This document shows, piece by piece, positions 25,111 through 33,849 of a stretch of 64,000 nt of DNA. The DNA lies in contig JAVMKJ010000112.1 of NCBI GenBank assembly GCA_031732855.1, forward strand, positions 32,785 to 96,784, in the 5' to 3' direction. This DNA is from JAVMKJ01 sp031732855 (GTDB taxonomy: Bacteria; Pseudomonadota; Gammaproteobacteria; Competibacterales; Competibacteraceae). The position numbers and the translations under genes are program-made. The notes beneath the pieces are model-generated. The model made no database searches and was not told the origin of the DNA. It worked only from the letters and a program-made list of their open reading frames with translations. Every line of letters starts with the position of its first letter. Position 1 is the first letter of the stretch.

Positions 25111-25584
25111 ATGCGGTTGATCGAGATGACGGCGACGGTGGCGATGGTGTTGGCGGCGGGTCTGGCGTTGAGCGGCTGTCCGGCCAGCATGTCCGGCGGC
25201 GCTTATACCCGCGACCAGGCGCGCCAGGCGCAGGAGGTGCAGCTCGGCTATGTCGAAAACGTGCGCCAGGTTCTGATCGAAGGAACCAGGAGCGGCGTGG
25301 GCGCCGTGTCCGGCGCGGCGCTGGGCGGTCTGGCCGGCAGCACCATCGGCCAGGGCAGGGGCCAGGTCGCCGGCGCCATCGGCGGCGCGGTCCTGGGGGG
25401 TGTGGCCGGCTCGGCAATCGAGGAAAACGTGACTCGCCAACCGGGTCTGGAGATTACGATCCGGCTGGATAACGGCCGGATGATCGCCGTGACCCAGGCG
25501 GCCGACGAGCCGTTCTATCCCGGCGACCGGGTGCGGCTGATGACCGGTTACGATGGCACGGCGCGGGTGGCTCACTACTATTGA
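25111..25584 (+). CDS. slyB: SlyB-like outer-membrane lipoprotein, glycine zipper
   Basis: This is a 157-residue lipoprotein. A signal peptide ends in the lipobox LSGC (Cys near residue 22). The mature part carries the glycine-zipper segment GAVSGAALGGLAGSTIGQG...IGGAVLGGVAGSAI, then a beta-rich C-terminus (ITIRLDNGRMIAVTQ, YPGDRVRL). SlyB-type proteins stabilise the outer membrane under stress. The ATG at 25111 has GTGAGGTGG upstream. The next + strand gene is far away, so it is monocistronic. Confidence 0.9.
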   Translation: MRLIEMTATVAMVLAAGLALSGCPASMSGGAYTRDQARQAQEVQLGYVENVRQVLIEGTRSGVGAVSGAALGGLAGSTIGQGRGQVAGAIGGAVLGGVAGSAIEENVTRQPGLEITIRLDNGRMIAVTQAADEPFYPGDRVRLMTGYDGTARVAHYY

Positions 25585-25668
25585 TGTCGGCCATCCGCTG
25601 GCCGGACTGGGGCCGACCGGTGGTCTCGCCCGGTCCGGCTCCATCCCATTGCGGAAACACGCCGTCGG

Positions 25669-27003
25669 CTAATGCCGCCGTTCCAGGGGCGCGGCCAGGT
25701 CGGCGACGGTAGCCTCGCGCAGGCTTCGGCCGTTTTCCGAGAACAGCAGCCGGCCGGGATGCAGCACCTGCCGCTCCGAGCCCTGATCGGCGCAGCGATG
25801 GATCAATCGGTCGATCACCACGTTCAGTCCCCGCGGTCGCAGCGGATAGTGATGTTCCAGCCGCAACAACCGGCCGCCGGCATCCAGCGTCGTCACGGTA
25901 TAGGCCAGGGTGCCCAGCTCCGGGTCGGCGTGGTTGGTGATCGACATCTGGCGTTCCGGGCTCTCGCCGTCGTTCTGGAAGATGGCCTCGACCAGAAAAT
26001 CTCCCGACAGGCAGGGAATCTCGCGGCAAGCCGCCAACGCGGCCTCGCCGTCATTCGCCATCGCCAGGTCCTGTTCCAACGTTGGGTTCGCCAGCACCCA
26101 GCGCAGGTGCAGCCCATACGCCTCCAGCGCCAGGGTGTACTGCCGCTGCGGTCGCACCCAGCGCCGGTAACCATCCTCCAGTTCCGCGGCCGGCAAGTCC
26201 CGGCCCGGTCCGAACTGTGCCCAGTCGTCGAAGGTGTAGAACAGGGTGTGGGCGTGACCGTCGGCGATCAGAAAGCGGTTGCCGCCGTCCAGCACGATGG
26301 AGCGGACGCCGGGGCGGTCGAACCAGGCGTGCTCCAGCAGATCCCATAGCGGCAGGAGATCGTTCCCTTCCAATTGTACCCGCAGCAGGGCGCACAGATC
26401 GCCGAAGGTGGCGAAGGACAGGTTCGACGCCGTCAGGCCGAACGCCTGCCGCACCGCTTCGCGGGTGGCCTGCGACACCTCGCCGTTTTGCAACAGAGTG
26501 TCCTCCATGACCCGCGCCAGCCGGGCGATATCGTCGCGCTCGCCGACGAAGCAGAACGGTAGCAGCAATAGAGGACCGGAGCCGGGCTGGCGCCGTGGAT
26601 TGATGGCGGCCATCGGGAAAAAGCCGCGGTCGGTGCCCAGAGCCATCAACCGGGGGGCGAAGGTTCGGTCGCGCATGCCGCCGCCGTACAGTTCGGCCAG
26701 CGTGCCGATGATGGGAAATCCGGGTCGGAGAATCTCGGTCTGGTCGTAAAGGGCTCCCGGCAGGATCAGCCCCAGATGCTCGATGCCGCCGAGGATGCGG
26801 TCCAGATCCTTGGCCAGATGGCCGGCCAGCGCGGTGGCCTCCTTCACGCCGAGCGGTTCGGGTGGCACGTCGTTGGAATCGACTTGCCGCGGGTCCAGTT
26901 CGACTGCCAGCAAGCCGGCGTAATGGCTGAATGGGTTCGATGTGGTGGGGATCTGGGCCACAGTGGGTCTCGTGTAGTGCCGTGTTGCGCCCCGTTGGGG
27001 CAT
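25669..27003 (-). CDS. Uncharacterised conserved-looking protein
   Basis: I do not recognise this protein of about 444 residues. It looks cytoplasmic (no signal peptide, no membrane helix), with mixed alpha/beta composition. Segments such as LIADGHAHTLFYTFDDWAQFG and GLILPGALYDQTEILRPGFP look structured and its codon use matches the neighbouring core genes. The start is uncertain: an ATG at 27003 is used here, a GTG at 26964 begins just before TTSNPFSHYAGLLAVELDP, and the frame stays open to 27060. It is divergent from the subtilase gene. Confidence 0.65.
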   Translation of the reverse strand: MPQRGATRHYTRPTVAQIPTTSNPFSHYAGLLAVELDPRQVDSNDVPPEPLGVKEATALAGHLAKDLDRILGGIEHLGLILPGALYDQTEILRPGFPIIGTLAELYGGGMRDRTFAPRLMALGTDRGFFPMAAINPRRQPGSGPLLLLPFCFVGERDDIARLARVMEDTLLQNGEVSQATREAVRQAFGLTASNLSFATFGDLCALLRVQLEGNDLLPLWDLLEHAWFDRPGVRSIVLDGGNRFLIADGHAHTLFYTFDDWAQFGPGRDLPAAELEDGYRRWVRPQRQYTLALEAYGLHLRWVLANPTLEQDLAMANDGEAALAACREIPCLSGDFLVEAIFQNDGESPERQMSITNHADPELGTLAYTVTTLDAGGRLLRLEHHYPLRPRGLNVVIDRLIHRCADQGSERQVLHPGRLLFSENGRSLREATVADLAAPLERRH

Positions 27004-27165
27004 GCCGAACAGGATGATAAACCGATTCCCGGTTACCCATGGCGGGCCGATGGGAACCACCCTGCTTTGAAGAGGACCATTATAGTGGAGAAAATGGCAA
27101 GCCCGACCGACCTGGTGGGGAGCGGATTGAGATCAGGCCTTTCAGGGCCATTGATGGAGGGATAA

Positions 27166-29124
27166 ATGTACCGGTTCATCCGAATCATGGCGATCGCCGT
27201 ATCGATCCTCGGTTTGTTGCAACCGGCCATCGGTTTGGCCGATGAAGTGCAAGACCCCATGTCCTTCATGGCCGATGCCGACCTGGCTGGGCTCGGCGAT
27301 AGCCCGGATGGTCAAGCCGGCCCGAATTCCTATCCCCGTCCCGTCTCGAACCTGCTGTCGGATGATGACCGCGCGGTTCTGGCTCGAGATCAGCCGGTCG
27401 ATGTCATTGTCGAGTTCGACCAAACCGAAGCGGTAAGCCTGGCCCGGTCGATGCGCCGGCAGGCGGCGCTACCCTATGATACCCAAGAGATTCTGGCCGA
27501 TCGAATGGCCAGCTACCGCCGGCAAAAGGAGCGGGTCTGGACGCGGCTCGCTGGCAGGCAAGTGGAGTGGCGGAGCGATTACCCCCATCTCCCGATGGCA
27601 TTCGCGCGGCTGCGTTCCGGGGCGGCATTGCAATCCCTGCTCGAGCAGGTCGGCGTCAAGGCGGTATATTCAAACGCCAAGGTCAGATTATCACTTGCCC
27701 GGAGTCTGCCGCTGATCCATCAGCCGCAGACGGCGGCCCAAGGTGGCACGGGCGCCGGCGTCGCGGTCGCCGTGCTGGATACGGGCGTGGATTACACCAA
27801 CGCCGCCTTCGGCGGTTGCGCGGCGCCGGGCGGAGCCTGCAAGGTTGCGTATGCCGTCGATTTGGCGCCCGACGACGGCAAGTTGGACAGTAATGGGCAC
27901 GGCACCAACGTCGCGGCCATCGTGCTGGGCGTGGCGCCGGACGCCCGTATCGTGAGCCTCGATATATTTCGCAATCAATTCGGGGAAGAATTCGCCTATG
28001 ACAGCGATGTGATCGGGGCCATCGACTGGGTGATCGCTAACCGAGCCGCCTACAACATCGTCGCAATCAATCTGAGCCTGGGGGGGGACTTTCGATACAC
28101 CTCTCCCTGCTTCTTCGATGTCTACGCTACCCCCATCGCCAATGCCAGGGCGGCGGGCATTCTGACGGCCGCCGCCTCCGGCAATGAAGCCGACAAGAGC
28201 GGGATCGCCAGCCCGGCTTGCGTGCCGGCGGCAATATCGGTCGGCGCGGTGTACAGCGCGGATTTTGGCACGGAAAACTGGTCTATTTGCACGGATAAGG
28301 TTAGCTATGCCGATCGGGTGGTCTGTTTTTCCAATAGCGCCAGCTTTCTGACTCTATTGGCGCCGGGTGCGGAAATCACCGCCGCGGGTCTCACCGAAAG
28401 CGGTACCTCACAAGCCGTGCCCCACGTCGCGGGCGCCATCGCCGTGCTGCGGGCCGCCCGTCCCGGCGAAGGTCTGGATTTCACCGTCGGCCGCCTGACG
28501 AGTACGGGGGTACCGATCCTGGATGTCAACGGAACTGCCACGCCCCGGATCGATTTGCTGGGAGCCTACAACGCGGGGGTGCGCCTTACAGGGCGAGTGT
28601 CGTTGAAGGGTACTCCCGTTTGCGCCATGGTTCTGGCGAACGGCCAAAGCATGTTTAGCTGCGATGGGGCTGGCAATTTCTCCCTTGCCAGCGTCCCGCT
28701 CGATGGCAACGGCCAAATCACCCTGTTTGCCTGGGCGGATGGCATGAATCCATATAAGGCCGTTTTCACTCCTCCAAGCATATCCATGGATGTCGGCATA
28801 TCCATGACCGCATCCCCATGCGGTGGTACGGGGGGGGATATCGGAGGACCTGTCGGCGGCATCCAAAAAATCAATCTCTCGGGGGCTGTGCGCCTCGCCG
28901 GCACCAACACACCGGTCTGTGCCTTGGTGCTGGCCAACGGCAAGAGCATGTTTAGCTGCGATGGCGCCGGTCGTTTCTCCCTTGCCGACGTTCCCGTCGA
29001 TAGTCAGGGTCAGGTGACCCTGTTCGCCTGGGCGGACGGATTTCTTCCTCACCGGCTGATATTCAGACCATCATCCTCGCAAGAAACGCGCGATATCGAC
29101 ATGAAGATAGGATGTGGTGGATGA
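27166..29124 (+). CDS. Secreted S8 subtilisin-like protease with two C-terminal repeats
   Basis: This is a 652-residue exported protease. A signal peptide (residues 1-25) is followed by a propeptide-like region, then the subtilase core with Asp205 (VAVLDTGVDY), His245 (GHGTNVAAI) and Ser415 (GTSQAVPHVAG). The C-terminus has two repeats of about 60 residues (starting near 474 and 573) sharing PVCAMVLANG, SMFSCDGAG and ITLFAWADG, each with two cysteines. The repeats may form a disulfide-bonded binding or anchoring module. GGAGG precedes the ATG. There is no neighbour inhibitor or secretion gene. Confidence 0.92.
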   Translation: MYRFIRIMAIAVSILGLLQPAIGLADEVQDPMSFMADADLAGLGDSPDGQAGPNSYPRPVSNLLSDDDRAVLARDQPVDVIVEFDQTEAVSLARSMRRQAALPYDTQEILADRMASYRRQKERVWTRLAGRQVEWRSDYPHLPMAFARLRSGAALQSLLEQVGVKAVYSNAKVRLSLARSLPLIHQPQTAAQGGTGAGVAVAVLDTGVDYTNAAFGGCAAPGGACKVAYAVDLAPDDGKLDSNGHGTNVAAIVLGVAPDARIVSLDIFRNQFGEEFAYDSDVIGAIDWVIANRAAYNIVAINLSLGGDFRYTSPCFFDVYATPIANARAAGILTAAASGNEADKSGIASPACVPAAISVGAVYSADFGTENWSICTDKVSYADRVVCFSNSASFLTLLAPGAEITAAGLTESGTSQAVPHVAGAIAVLRAARPGEGLDFTVGRLTSTGVPILDVNGTATPRIDLLGAYNAGVRLTGRVSLKGTPVCAMVLANGQSMFSCDGAGNFSLASVPLDGNGQITLFAWADGMNPYKAVFTPPSISMDVGISMTASPCGGTGGDIGGPVGGIQKINLSGAVRLAGTNTPVCALVLANGKSMFSCDGAGRFSLADVPVDSQGQVTLFAWADGFLPHRLIFRPSSSQETRDIDMKIGCGG

Positions 29125-29404
29125 TTCAAGGGATATGAACCCCCTGACCGAGGGTCGCGGGCGACGCAAAACGCAGGCAAAATGGGGTCGTCGACCGGCA
29201 AACCATCCAATTCCAACCGACCCAGGGCAGCAACTCGTTCCCTTCCGACGGATCTCGTGTCATGCCGCGCCACGCCCCGGTTGAGGCGTGCCGGACGAGG
29301 TGAAAAACCGGTAGGTTCGGGGCGGGTTTCCGCCTACAATCTTGGGTGAGAACTCACTAAAATTAAGGTTTTCGCGAACAACCGTCACCATATGAGGTAA
29401 CCCG

Positions 29405-31126
29405 ATGTCCGCATCGATTCAGAATCCGGCAGAACAGTTGCAGCAGGCGGCTCTGGCGCTGGACGCGGTCCAGAAAGCGCTTGATTACTCGCTGGCGGAC
29501 TTGAAGGAACGCTCCCAAAAGGCCGATGGCAGAATCTCCGCCGCCCTGCTCGACCAGCATCAACTGGTGAGCTACGACCTGGCGCTGTCCTGCGCCGAGG
29601 TTACCGGCGCCCGTTTCGCCCTCGACTACGCCAAACGGGCGCGGGCGGCGGGCGGCGGTTCGGCCGGCGAACTGACTCTGGAGGAACGCTTCGCCCTGCT
29701 GTTCATCGCCGAGGCCCTTCAGGCCGTCCGCAATCGCTTGAGCTCCCGTCCGACCGATTTCGGGCTGAACGACGACTGGCTGAGCGCCACCGTCGATTAT
29801 CCGGCGGTGCGGCAATTCTGTCTGGCGCAGTTGCCGGCGGCGCGGGTGGCCGAACTGGGGCAGTTGATGCGCGCTCAGGATGGCGTGACCGGTGCCTATC
29901 TGCTGGACGACCATCACGAGATGATGCGCGAGCAATTCCGGCGCGTCGCCGAGGAAGTGGTGATGCCGCTGGCCGAGGAAATCCACCGTCACGATCTCGA
30001 CATTCCCGACGCCATTCTCGATCAGGTCAAGGATATGGGCTGTTTCGGTATTTCCATCCCGGAACGCTTCGGCGGCATCCAGAGCGACGAGCAGGAAGAC
30101 AACCTGGGCATGATCGTGGTGACCGAGGAACTGACGCGCGGCTCGCTGGGCGCGGCGGGCAGCCTGATTACCCGACCGGAGATTCTGTCCAAGGCGCTCC
30201 TCAAGGGCGGCACCGAGGAACAGAAGAATAAATGGCTGCCGCAACTGGCTTCGGGCGATCTGTTGTGCGCGGTGGCGGTCACCGAGCCGAATTACGGTTC
30301 CGACGTGGCCAACATGCGGCTCAAGGCGACCAAGACCGATGGCGGCTGGCTGCTCAACGGCGCCAAAACCTGGTGTACCTTCGGCGGCAAGGCGGGTGTA
30401 TTGCTGATCCTGGCCCGCACCAATCCCGATATTTCGCTGGGTCATCGCGGCCTGTCGATGTTCCTGCTGGAGAAGCCGAGCACGCCCGGCCATACCATCG
30501 AATTCGTGCAAGAGAGCGGTGGCAAGCTGAGCGGCAAGGCGATTTCCACCATCGGCTATCGCGGCATGCACTCCTTCGATTTGTTTTTCGACAACGTGTT
30601 CGTGCCGGACGAGAACATGCTGGGCGGACCGAAGGGCGAGGGAAAGGGCTTCTACTTTACCATGGCCGGTTTCGCCGGCGGGCGCATCCAGACCGCCGCC
30701 CGCGCCGTGGGCCTCATGCAGGCGGCCTACGAGAAGGCGCTGAGCTACGCCCAGGAGCGCATCGTGTTCGGCTATCCCATCGGCGATTATCAGTTGACCC
30801 AGATCAAGCTGGCGCGGATGGCGACCTATCTGGCGATCGGCCGCCAGTTCACCTACTCGGTGGGCCGCTTGATGGATAAAGGCGAGGGCGACATGGAAGC
30901 CAGCATGGTCAAGTTCTTTACCTGCAAGACCGCCGAATGGGTGACTCGCGAAGCCTTGCAGATTCATGGCGGGATGGGCTATGCCGAGGAAACCCCGGTC
31001 AGCCGGTATTTCATCGATGCGCGGGTGTTGTCGATCTTCGAGGGCGCGGAGGAAACGTTGGCGCTCAAGGTGATCGCGCGTTCGCTGGTGGACAACGCCA
31101 AGGCCAAGGCGGAAGTGGGAGGCTGA
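29405..31126 (+). CDS. mcd: (2S)-Methylsuccinyl-CoA dehydrogenase
   Basis: This is a 573-residue acyl-CoA dehydrogenase with an N-terminal helical extension of about 150 residues before the ordinary fold, as in Mcd of the ethylmalonyl-CoA pathway (ordinary family members are near 380-400). FAD and substrate motifs CAVAVTEPNYGSDVA and MGYAEETPVSRYFID are present. It oxidises methylsuccinyl-CoA to mesaconyl-CoA. Context is decisive: mch follows three bases downstream, and ecm, meaB and ccr are nearby. GAGGTAACCCG precedes the ATG, and TACAAT at 29335-29340 could be its -10 box. Confidence 0.9.
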   Translation: MSASIQNPAEQLQQAALALDAVQKALDYSLADLKERSQKADGRISAALLDQHQLVSYDLALSCAEVTGARFALDYAKRARAAGGGSAGELTLEERFALLFIAEALQAVRNRLSSRPTDFGLNDDWLSATVDYPAVRQFCLAQLPAARVAELGQLMRAQDGVTGAYLLDDHHEMMREQFRRVAEEVVMPLAEEIHRHDLDIPDAILDQVKDMGCFGISIPERFGGIQSDEQEDNLGMIVVTEELTRGSLGAAGSLITRPEILSKALLKGGTEEQKNKWLPQLASGDLLCAVAVTEPNYGSDVANMRLKATKTDGGWLLNGAKTWCTFGGKAGVLLILARTNPDISLGHRGLSMFLLEKPSTPGHTIEFVQESGGKLSGKAISTIGYRGMHSFDLFFDNVFVPDENMLGGPKGEGKGFYFTMAGFAGGRIQTAARAVGLMQAAYEKALSYAQERIVFGYPIGDYQLTQIKLARMATYLAIGRQFTYSVGRLMDKGEGDMEASMVKFFTCKTAEWVTREALQIHGGMGYAEETPVSRYFIDARVLSIFEGAEETLALKVIARSLVDNAKAKAEVGG

Positions 31127-31129
31127 GCC

Positions 31130-32302
31130 ATGAGTTTCTCGATGCGATTGAGCGAGCAGACCGAAGTCGCCGGTTCGGTGGCGGTCAATCTGGAATGGGC
31201 GCGGCGGCCGCAGTACGGGCGCTATCTCGATGAGTTCGTGCCGGGACAGGTGTTCGTCCATCCGCGCGGCTACACCTTCGAGCGCGGTCCGATGCTGGAC
31301 TTCGCCCGGGTGTTCATGCAGTGCAACCCGCTGTATCTGAATCTGGAATACGCCAAGGCGCACGGTTTCCCGGATCTGCCGGCCAGCCCGCAGATGGTGT
31401 TCAACGTGGTTCTGTCGCTGGGCGTACACAACGATTCCGAAAAGGCCATCGCCAATCTCGGCTATTACAACGTGCAATTCCTGCGGCCGGTCTATCCGGG
31501 CGACACCCTGCGCGGCTATACCAAGGTCGTGGATCGCAAGGCGCGCGGCGAAGACAAGCCGGGCATCGTGCTGATCCGCACCCTGGGCGTGAACCAGCAC
31601 AACCAGGTGGTGTTGCAGTACGAGCGCAAGATCATGGTCGGTTATCGCGGCGACCGTCTGCCGACCACGCCGGCGCCGACCACGCCGGTCGAATTTCCGT
31701 GGGTGGAACATCCGGTGGTGGATCTGCCGATCAACGGCGGTGGCTATCCGAGCCAGTTGACGGGTCCCAACACCTATTTCGAGGATTTCTCCCTCGGCGA
31801 TCTGATCGTCCACGCCAACGGCCGCACCATCACCGACGAGCACATGGCCTGGACCTATCTGGTCGGCAACACCCATCCGCTGCACTTCGACCGGGTGTAC
31901 AGCACCGGCCTGTCGGGCAAGATGAGCGGCGAGCCCATCGTCTACGGCGGGCTGGTGTTCGCCTGGCTGGAAGGGCTGGCCAGCCGCGACGTCAGCGAAA
32001 ACGCGCTGTGGGAACTCGGTTTCACCGAGGGTTACCACACCCAGCCGGCGGTGTCCGGCGACACCGTGGCGGCCATGTCGCGAGTGGTGGCGACCGAGTC
32101 CCTGCCCAACACCGACTCCGCCGGCATCGTCACCTTCCAGTTCATCGGCGTGAAGAACATCAGCGCCGCCGATGCACTGCAAACCTACGGCGCGGATCTG
32201 TTCATCAAGGAGAACGACAAGCAGAAGCTGAGCAAGGAGAAACTCGGCAGCAAGATCTTCGAGATCGAGCGGCGGTTGCTGATCAAGCGGCGACCGGCGT
32301 GA
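31130..32302 (+). CDS. mch: Mesaconyl-CoA hydratase
   Basis: This is a 390-residue double-hotdog MaoC-like hydratase. The first hotdog (residues 30-180) and the second (residues 205-380, with the hydratase motif region FEDFSLGDLIVHANGRTITDEHMAWT followed by NTHPLHFD) match mesaconyl-CoA hydratases, which add water to mesaconyl-CoA to give beta-methylmalyl-CoA. The ribosome binding site (GGAGG) lies in the end of mcd. Its last codons (IFEIERRLLIKRRPA) are repeated in decayed form 607 bp downstream, behind a toxin-antitoxin pair. Confidence 0.88.
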   Translation: MSFSMRLSEQTEVAGSVAVNLEWARRPQYGRYLDEFVPGQVFVHPRGYTFERGPMLDFARVFMQCNPLYLNLEYAKAHGFPDLPASPQMVFNVVLSLGVHNDSEKAIANLGYYNVQFLRPVYPGDTLRGYTKVVDRKARGEDKPGIVLIRTLGVNQHNQVVLQYERKIMVGYRGDRLPTTPAPTTPVEFPWVEHPVVDLPINGGGYPSQLTGPNTYFEDFSLGDLIVHANGRTITDEHMAWTYLVGNTHPLHFDRVYSTGLSGKMSGEPIVYGGLVFAWLEGLASRDVSENALWELGFTEGYHTQPAVSGDTVAAMSRVVATESLPNTDSAGIVTFQFIGVKNISAADALQTYGADLFIKENDKQKLSKEKLGSKIFEIERRLLIKRRPA

Positions 32303-32326
32303 GTTGAGGAAAAGCCCCTCTCCTGA
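32251..32326 (+). repeat. 3'-end repeat of mch, functional copy
   Basis: This segment covers the last 17 codons of mch and 24 bp of its 3' flank. It aligns without gaps to 32858-32933 at an offset of exactly 607 bp. See the decayed copy. Confidence 0.8.
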
Positions 32327-32349
32327 AAGGGGGAGGGGCAGTAAATCAT

Positions 32350-32622
32350 ATGAATTTTGAATGGGATGGAAATAAGGCAGCGGCGAATTTATTGAAACAT
32401 GGCGTCTCATTTGACGACGCTAAAACCGTTTTTAATGATCCGCTATATGTCGATTTTTATGATCCCGACCATTCTGATGAGGAGCATCGCTACATCATGA
32501 TGGGAATGTCGCTGCAAAGCCGCTTGTTGCTGGTAGCGTATACGGAACGCGGTGATGCGGTTCGTTTGATCAGCGCAAGGGAAGCAACGCGGGCGGAGCG
32601 AAAAGCTTATGAGCAAAGTTGA
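32350..32622 (+). CDS. brnT: BrnT family toxin
   Basis: This is a 90-residue protein with the complete BrnT pattern: FEWDGNKAAANLLKHGVSFDDAKTVF at the start, then RYIMMGMS, LLLVAYTERGDAVRLISAREATRAERKAYE. BrnT is a RelE-fold ribonuclease toxin. It is clearly less GC-rich than the flanking pathway genes. The partner gene starts 14 nt before its stop. It lies in a small island between mch and ecm and looks intact. A frameshifted relative is at 61098-61375. Confidence 0.92.
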   Translation: MNFEWDGNKAAANLLKHGVSFDDAKTVFNDPLYVDFYDPDHSDEEHRYIMMGMSLQSRLLLVAYTERGDAVRLISAREATRAERKAYEQS

Positions 32623-32851
32623 GTCAGAGATGAATGACGATCTTCGGCCAGAGTACGATCTCCACAGTTTGCGGGTGAGAAAAGTGGGGCCGGGACATAA
32701 GGGTTTTAGTGGGCTATCAGTTTTTTTGGAACCCGACGTCGCAGAGGTTTTTCCAAATTCTGAGTCAGTGAATGAAGCATTGCGGTTTCTTATTAGGATA
32801 GCAAAAGAAAATAAATCGGCGTTGGGGCCAGATGAGCGATATACCCGATAA
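32609..32851 (+). CDS. BrnT-associated antitoxin (not typical BrnA)
   Basis: This is an 80-residue protein overlapping brnT by 14 nt, preceded by GGAG at about 10 nt. It has no clear BrnA ribbon-helix-helix signature at the C-terminus. The segment VFLEPDVAEVFPNSESVNEALRFLIRIAKEN resembles KLDEDVAAIFTTEKAVNDALRSLAKII in the antitoxin gene at 60884-61117, which also partners a BrnT. It is therefore an antitoxin by context and by this internal similarity. The exact family is not known to me. Confidence 0.7.
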   Translation: MSKVESEMNDDLRPEYDLHSLRVRKVGPGHKGFSGLSVFLEPDVAEVFPNSESVNEALRFLIRIAKENKSALGPDERYTR

Positions 32852-32857
32852 GGGTTG

Positions 32858-32933
32858 TAGAATCTTCGAGATTGGACGATAGCTGTTGATTAAACGGCGG
32901 CCAGCGTGAGGTAAAGAAAAGCTCCTCTCCCGG
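32858..32933 (+). repeat. Decayed copy of the mch 3' end
   Basis: This segment reads IFEIGR, stop, LLIKRRPA, stop, against IFEIERRLLIKRRPA in mch, and continues into the same 3' flank (AAAAG...CTCCTCTCC). By my count 17 of 71 ungapped positions differ from 32255-32325, and all but one difference are transitions. It is a direct repeat bracketing brnT and its antitoxin. Confidence 0.8.
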
Positions 32934-33153
32934 AACAATGGTTCGGACAGTTTTTAGGGCAATTTAGGGTAATGCCCACAACAAATCAATCGCTTAGGCA
33001 TTTTTTGCGAGTCAGGGTAACCCCTTGAGTTGGATTTAATCCAGGTTGTGAACCCTAAGTCCTTGATTTAGCCTAGCCAAAACTGTCCGAAGTATTGCCG
33101 GAAGGGAAAGGGGTAAATATTTTTTATTACTTTGAAAATTTAAGGATTCATCA

Positions 33154-33681
33154 ATGATTATTATCTCACCCGAACAATTCAAAGAAGCGTTCTTGAGTGT
33201 GGTTGTGAACAACGAAGCCCGGTTGGTTGAGCTTTGGCGTGATAATCGATACACTGACTTCATGCTGCGTACTTTGCTGCCCGAGGTGGCAAACCAGCTT
33301 AAACTCAAAGTTTATCCGAGGGACTATTGCCTTATAGATTCAATTTTTTATGAAGAGGAAAATGCTAGAGATTTCCCTGATTCTATTAAAGCTAATTATA
33401 TCGCCATTGCTTTTGAACATGAGCACAAAATAAAGGGTACAGAAGTAGAGATACATAGACTTCAAATTTATAGTACTCCACTCAAGGTATTAGTCTCATA
33501 TCCTAATAAAAATGATCCTGCTGCGATTCTTGCTCAATATTCCCGCATTATTAAATGGGCTGATATTTTCTCCGATTTTTCTACACTGAGAAAACAGCTT
33601 GTTATCTTTGGTAGTCTCAATAAAAATAGAATAAAATGGGATTTTTATGTATATAAAGATGGTGGGTTTTTAAAAATTTAG
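33154..33681 (+). CDS. Uncharacterised AT-rich accessory protein
   Basis: This is a 175-residue protein I do not recognise. It starts MIIISPEQFKEAFLSVVV, is rich in Ile, Lys and Tyr, and has no signal peptide or membrane helix. The base composition is far below the window average, pointing to horizontal origin. TAAGGA lies before the ATG. It sits in the mch-ecm island between the decayed mch tail and a palindromic repeat. It could be an immunity or defence accessory protein, but nothing in the sequence shows this. Confidence 0.65.
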   Translation: MIIISPEQFKEAFLSVVVNNEARLVELWRDNRYTDFMLRTLLPEVANQLKLKVYPRDYCLIDSIFYEEENARDFPDSIKANYIAIAFEHEHKIKGTEVEIHRLQIYSTPLKVLVSYPNKNDPAAILAQYSRIIKWADIFSDFSTLRKQLVIFGSLNKNRIKWDFYVYKDGGFLKI

Positions 33682-33682
33682 T

Positions 33683-33775
33683 CACGTAGGGTACGCACTG
33701 CGTACCTTAAGTTAGTGCGTAAACGCTGACCGATACTGTGGTTGCTGATGCGATGAATGATGGTACGCGATGCGC
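33683..33775. repeat. Palindromic short repeat, family B, copy 1
   Basis: The left end GTAGGGTACGCACTGCGTACC and the right end GGTACGCGATGCGCC are related inverted arms. The right half (33735-33775), read on the minus strand, matches 60115-60160: GCGTACC, TCATTCAT, GCATCA, CAACC and CAG in order. It is a miniature repeat of a REP or MITE type. Confidence 0.6.
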
Positions 33776-33849
33776 CTTGTGGTATTTGGATCTGGCTTGG
33801 TAAGACCCTTGAGTTTTTTGAATCGGGATCGTCCGAATTTCGGCGATTG

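Noticed and set aside
29363..32410. A 1015-codon open frame on the minus strand opposite mcd and mch
   Set aside because: The + strand encodes two well-defined enzymes with ribosome binding sites; the antisense translation has no recognisable motif and low-complexity composition.
32609..32851. Calling the BrnT partner BrnA
   Set aside because: The C-terminal ribbon-helix-helix signature of BrnA is not visible; it is labelled only as an associated antitoxin.
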